Positions 59,764 through 64,000 of a DNA stretch of 64,000 bases are shown here, in pieces. The notes under the pieces are model-generated. The model had not been told where the DNA came from, ran no database searches, and saw only the letters and a program-made list of their open reading frames with translations. The translations under genes and the position numbers were made by a program. Source of the stretch: Megalobrama amblycephala (Eukaryota > Chordata > Actinopteri > Cypriniformes > Xenocyprididae). Location of the stretch: positions 15,679,963-15,743,962 of the forward strand of contig NC_063057.1 of the NCBI RefSeq assembly GCF_018812025.1. The letters are read 5' to 3'. The first letter of the stretch is position 1. Every line of letters begins with the position of its first letter.

Positions 59764-61200
59764 TCAAAAAATTCACACTCATTGTAATTTTTCTCATACA
59801 TGACCTAGGGATGTATCATCCTCATTTAAATCAATTGATTCACATTGTTTTCTGATATGCACCCTAAGCGACATTCACATAGAATATGTTATTGCATTCC
59901 ACTGCATTGTTCTCCATAGTTTTTCGATGTAAACGTGCTAGGCGGACATCTTTTCGCATTGAACTCGCGTTTTGTGTCTTATACAGCTTCTCGTGTGGCT
60001 TTCTAAAAATGCGTCACTCAAGTTAAAAATAGTTCAACTTTTAAAAAACACAGCTTTTTCTATTATAACACCCTGTGTCTCGTCTTTTAAATGCAAAAAC
60101 ACATTCTGCGTGAATAGAAGAAGCTAAAAACATTTCATCTTGTGTCTCAAGACCCCAGAGTTCTGTTCCATTCAGTCTAGCCGGTCGTACTGTTCTTGAT
60201 CACAACAACGCATCCTGTGAACGCCCACAAGTCTGCTTAAAGTTCTTAGAGAGAAGTTGAAAACAGCAAAATGAGGCAAAAACACAAATGAGGTTATATA
60301 AAAAGAAGACTATAAGTGTAGTGCTGGTACACTGTCAGAAAAAAATATGGAAATATTTTTGACCTTTAGGAACACTTTTGTATTGTATTAATAACCCATA
60401 TGGGGTCATATGGGTACTAATACGCATTCTTTAGGCGTAGATAAGTCACAAAGGTATGTGTTTTTGGACAGCGTACTATCAAGCTTAAACCCAGTGAATC
60501 TGGGGAAAAAGCTTGCATAAAGTTACGCCTTTAAAACATACATGCAAAATGAGAGGTCACATCCACTGTGATTACTTACTCAGAGAACACACACAAAATA
60601 GTTGCACATAAGACATTCATCCTTGAACCTGAGAATAAACTCCAGTCCAGATCACTGAATAGTCCAGAATGACTTAATCCTGAATGAGCATGGCAAATAC
60701 TGCAGAGTACACTGTTCTCCTGAAATGTTTAACTCGGGATGAGCAGCGAGTGCACCCACAACGGGACGGGAAGTAGGACCCCCTCCTCTGAATGAGGACC
60801 ACTTCCTGTCCAGTTTCCCATGGCGATTAGCTATTGATGTCACCAGGAGGAGGAAATCGATTCACTCTCACTGAGCTTCCAGGAATTGAGAAGTGGTGAG
60901 CAGATTGCCTTCATCTCTCTTTCTTACTGCTCTACTTCAGCTGAATGTTCTTACAAGTTTACAGACTGAAAGAGTGTCTTTCTCAGAGGAGGAAAGAAGA
61001 TGGAAGACTAGAGAGACATGCATCAGAAAAGATTTTGCTCATTCACCTTTATTATTTTATTTTATTTTTATTTTTGTTGGGTTTTTCTAATCTATGGCAC
61101 TATGGACATTTCATTTATCCAAAATTCAGCTTATCATAAATGTATTTTAAACATTAAATATGTTCTCATTCACAGTGGACAAATAAATTGGAACATGTCT
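59764..61200. other. anks1b intron, nothing recognised
   Basis: Unique sequence. The short open frames here have no codon or splice support. Confidence 0.5.
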
Positions 61201-61261
61201 GGTTAGTACGGTGGCCCAGTAGTGCACAACACAACAAAATTAAAAAAGCAAACATAAGTTC

Positions 61262-63120
61262 ACAACACAACGAAATCAAGCCACAACACAACGAAATTAA
61301 GCCACAACACAACGGAATCAAGCCACAACACAACGAAATTAAGCCACAACACAACGAAATTAAGCCACAACACAACGGAATAAAGCCACAACACAACGGA
61401 ATCAAGCCACAACACAACGAAATTAAGCCACAACACAACGGATTCAAGCCACAACACAACGGAATCAAGCCACAACACTACGGAATAAAGCCACAACACA
61501 ACGAAATCAAGCCACAACACAACGGAATCAAGCCACAACACAACGGAATAAAGCCACAACACAACGAAATAAAGCCACAACACAACGGAATCAAGCCACA
61601 ACACAACGGAATCAAGTCACAACACAACGAAATAAAGCCACAACACAACGGAATCAAGCCACAACACAACGGAATCAAGCCACAACACAACGAAATAAAG
61701 CCACAACACAACGAAATAAAGCCACAACACAACGAAATAAAGCCACAACACAACGGAATCAAGCCACAACACAACGAAATAAAGCCACAACACAACGAAA
61801 TAAAGCCACAACACAACGGAATCAAGTCACAACACAACGAAATAAAGCCACAACACAACGGAATCAAGCCACAACACAACGGAATCAAGCCACAACACAA
61901 CGAAATAAAGCCACAACACAACGAAATAAAGCCACAACACAACAAAATAAAGCCACAACACAACGGAATCAAGCCACAACACAACGAAATAAAGCCACAA
62001 CACAACGGAATCAAGTCACAACACAACGAAATAAAGCCACAACACAACGGAATCAAGCCACAACACAACGAAATAAAGCCACAACACAACGAAATAAAGC
62101 CACAACACAACGAAATAAAGCCACAACACAACGGAATCAAGCCACAACACAACGGAATCAAGCCACAACACAACGGAATCAAGCCACAACACAACGAAAT
62201 AAAGCCACAACACAACGAAATAAAGCCACAACACAACGGAATCAAGTCACAACACAACGAAATCAAGCCACAACACAACGAAATAAAGCCACAACACAAC
62301 GGAATCAAGCCACAACACAACGGAATAAAGCCACAACACAACGAAATAAAGCCACAACACAACGAAATAAAGCCACAACACAACGGAATCAAGCCACAAC
62401 ACAACGGAATAAAGCCACAACACAACGAAATCAAGCCACAACACAACGAAATAAAGCCACAACACAACGGAATCAAGCCACAACACAACGGAATAAAGCC
62501 ACAACACAAGGAAATAAAGCCACAACACAACGAAATAAAGCCACAACACAACGGAATCAAGCCACAACACAACGAAATAAAGCCACAACACAACGGAATC
62601 AAGCCACAACACAACGGAATCAAGCCACAACACAACGGAATAAAGCCACAACACAACGGAATCAAGCCACAACACAACGAAATCAAGCCACAACACAACG
62701 GAATAAAGCCACAACACAACGGAATAAAGCCACAACACAACGGAATCAAGCCACAACACAACGGAATCAAGCCACAACACAATGAAATAAAGCCACAACA
62801 CAACGGAATAAAGCCACAACACAACGGAATAAAGCCACAACACAACGAAATAAAGCCACAACACAACGGAATAAAGCCACAACACAACGGAAACAAGCCA
62901 CAACACAACGAAATAAAGTCACAACACAACGGAATAAAGCCACAACACAACGGAATCAAGCCACAACACAACGAAATAAAGCCACAACACAACGGAATAA
63001 AGCCACAACACAACGGAATCAAGCCACAACACAACGGAATAAAGCCACAACACAACGGAAACAAGCCACAACACAACGGAATAAAGCCACAACACAACGG
63101 AAACAAGCCACAACGCAACG
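61262..63120. repeat. 21-bp satellite, about 88 copies (left arm)
   Basis: The unit is G(A/G)AAT(C/A)AAGCCACAACACAAC. Almost all variation is at two sites: GAA/GGA and ATC/ATA. Because 21 is a multiple of three, open frames persist in several frames on both strands (up to 657 codons plus and 546 minus). They are repeat artefacts. Confidence 0.98.
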
Positions 63121-63446
63121 GAAATGCTCCCGACCACTTGGGGGCTCTCAGAGCTCGGTAATATTACTATTCCTTGCCACTGTTCTATAAAGTCGACAGT
63201 TTTACAAAGATATCAATACCATGATTAGTTTTAAGTATGTAAGCATTGTATATCGACATGATATATTAATTAAAAATCAACTACGTTCACAATAGCTTCA
63301 TATTTATACTTGTGAATGATTTGACGCGATACCACGGCGCATGATAAAGGGAACATCCACCAATTCCACCAAGTGGTTAAAACGTATAATTTGTATTAAT
63401 TAAAATTACTTTTAACATTTAAAAACAGACATGTTCAAATTCCAAA
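63121..63446. repeat. unique stem of the fold-back element, left half
   Basis: Non-repetitive sequence from GAAATGCTCCCGACCACTTG to GTTCAAATTCCAAA. Its reverse complement follows at 63480-63785 with scattered substitutions: for example ATGATTTGACGCGATACCAC versus the mirror of GTGGTAGCGCGTCAAATCAT. Confidence 0.93.
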
Positions 63447-63785
63447 GGTTGTTAATTCTTGTTGGTAAGACTGACAAGCTTTGGAATTTGAATATGTCTG
63501 TTTTTAAATGTTAAAAGTAATTTTAATGAATACAAATTATACGTTTTAACCACTTGGTGGGATTGGCAGACGTTCCCTTCATCATGCGCCGTGGTAGCGC
63601 GTCAAATCATTCACAAGTATAAATATGAAGCTATTTTGCACGTAGGTGATATTGAATTAATATTTCGTGTCGATATGCAGTGGTTACATACTGTTTAAAC
63701 TAATCGTGGTATTGACATTACTGCCGACTCTATAGAACAGTGGCAAGGAAAACTAACTTTACCGAGCTCTGAGAGCCCCCTAGTG

Positions 63786-64000
63786 GCCGGGAGCATTTCC
63801 GTTGTGTTGTGGCTTGATTTCGTTGTGTTGTGGCTTTATTCCATTGTGTTGTGGCTTGATTCCGTTGTGTTGTGGCTTGATTCCGTTGTGTTGTGGCTTT
63901 ATTCCGTTGTGTTGTGGCTTTATTCCGTTGTGTTGTGGCTTGATTTCGTTGTGTTGTGGCTTTATTCCATTGTGTTGTGGCTTGATTCCGTTGTGTTGTG
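63786..64000. repeat. 21-bp satellite, inverted copy (right arm, cut by window end)
   Basis: GTTGTGTTGTGGCTTGATTTC units in the opposite orientation to the left arm; about ten copies before the window stops. Confidence 0.97.

Larger units (their letters stand above)
61207..64000. mobile_element. large fold-back element with satellite arms (right end outside window)
   Basis: The left end is TACGGTGGCCCAGTAGTGCA, preceded by GGTTAG (61201-61206). The left arm is the 21-bp satellite (61262-63120) plus a ~325-bp unique stem to 63446. After a 33-bp loop (63447-63479) the same stem returns in reverse complement (63480-~63785). The satellite then follows in reverse orientation to the window edge. 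If the arms are equal in length the element would end near position 65.7 kb with CCGTA and GGTTAG. No transposase is visible. Confidence 0.85.

Noticed and set aside
61188..63161. 657-codon plus frame and 546-codon minus frame as genes
   Set aside because: Both are direct read-outs of a 21-bp repeat lacking stops. There is no splice signal, no non-repetitive domain and both strands are open, so they are artefacts.

Overview
The window is nuclear DNA from a teleost fish, almost certainly a cypriniform (carp/minnow type). The sequence is AT-rich with frequent TA, GT and pentanucleotide microsatellites. It is crowded with non-autonomous DNA transposons, fold-back elements, a Tc1-like element, hAT remnants and a tRNA-derived SINE of kinds I know from zebrafish and carp. 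Nothing suggests a prokaryote.

Only one host gene is supported. It runs on the minus strand through the whole window and is a partial anks1b (ankyrin repeat and SAM domain-containing protein 1B, AIDA-1). Eight internal coding exons are readable, in transcription order: 57877-57802, 55555-55454, 54392-54270, 53354-53176, 49412-49296, 36349-36199, 23982-23846 and 5312-5126. All have AG/GT borders, and the phases join into one reading frame of 1,072 nt. They cover the last ankyrin repeat and the long linker before the SAM domains. The first ankyrin exons lie beyond base 64000; the SAM and PTB exons lie before base 1.

The remaining ~98% is intron and repeats. Left to right: an antisense endogenous retroviral remnant with one LTR (1-3850); a 214-bp tandem array in a fold-back element (5697-7100); a 1.5-kb hAT-type element (9293-10777); a dead Tc1-like transposon (13643-15238); another hAT-like element in a GT repeat (15654-16938); a 2.8-kb (TAGAA)n array with hairpin spacers (18256-21078); a 1.5-kb decanucleotide satellite (24640-26110); many TTAA-type and hAT-type elements between 26 and 46 kb; and a cluster of fold-back elements from 48 kb onward.

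The most unusual signal is a set of five fold-back elements: 5697-7100, 48105-48870, 50495-50898, 56499-57481 and 61207 to past the window end. They share a TAYGG-type left terminus and, where the right end is visible, CCRTA-like right termini. Three have exact 6-bp target-site duplications. Their arms are built from different short tandem repeats. The last one has a 1.9-kb arm of a 21-bp satellite plus a unique stem, and the mirror arm begins before the window ends.
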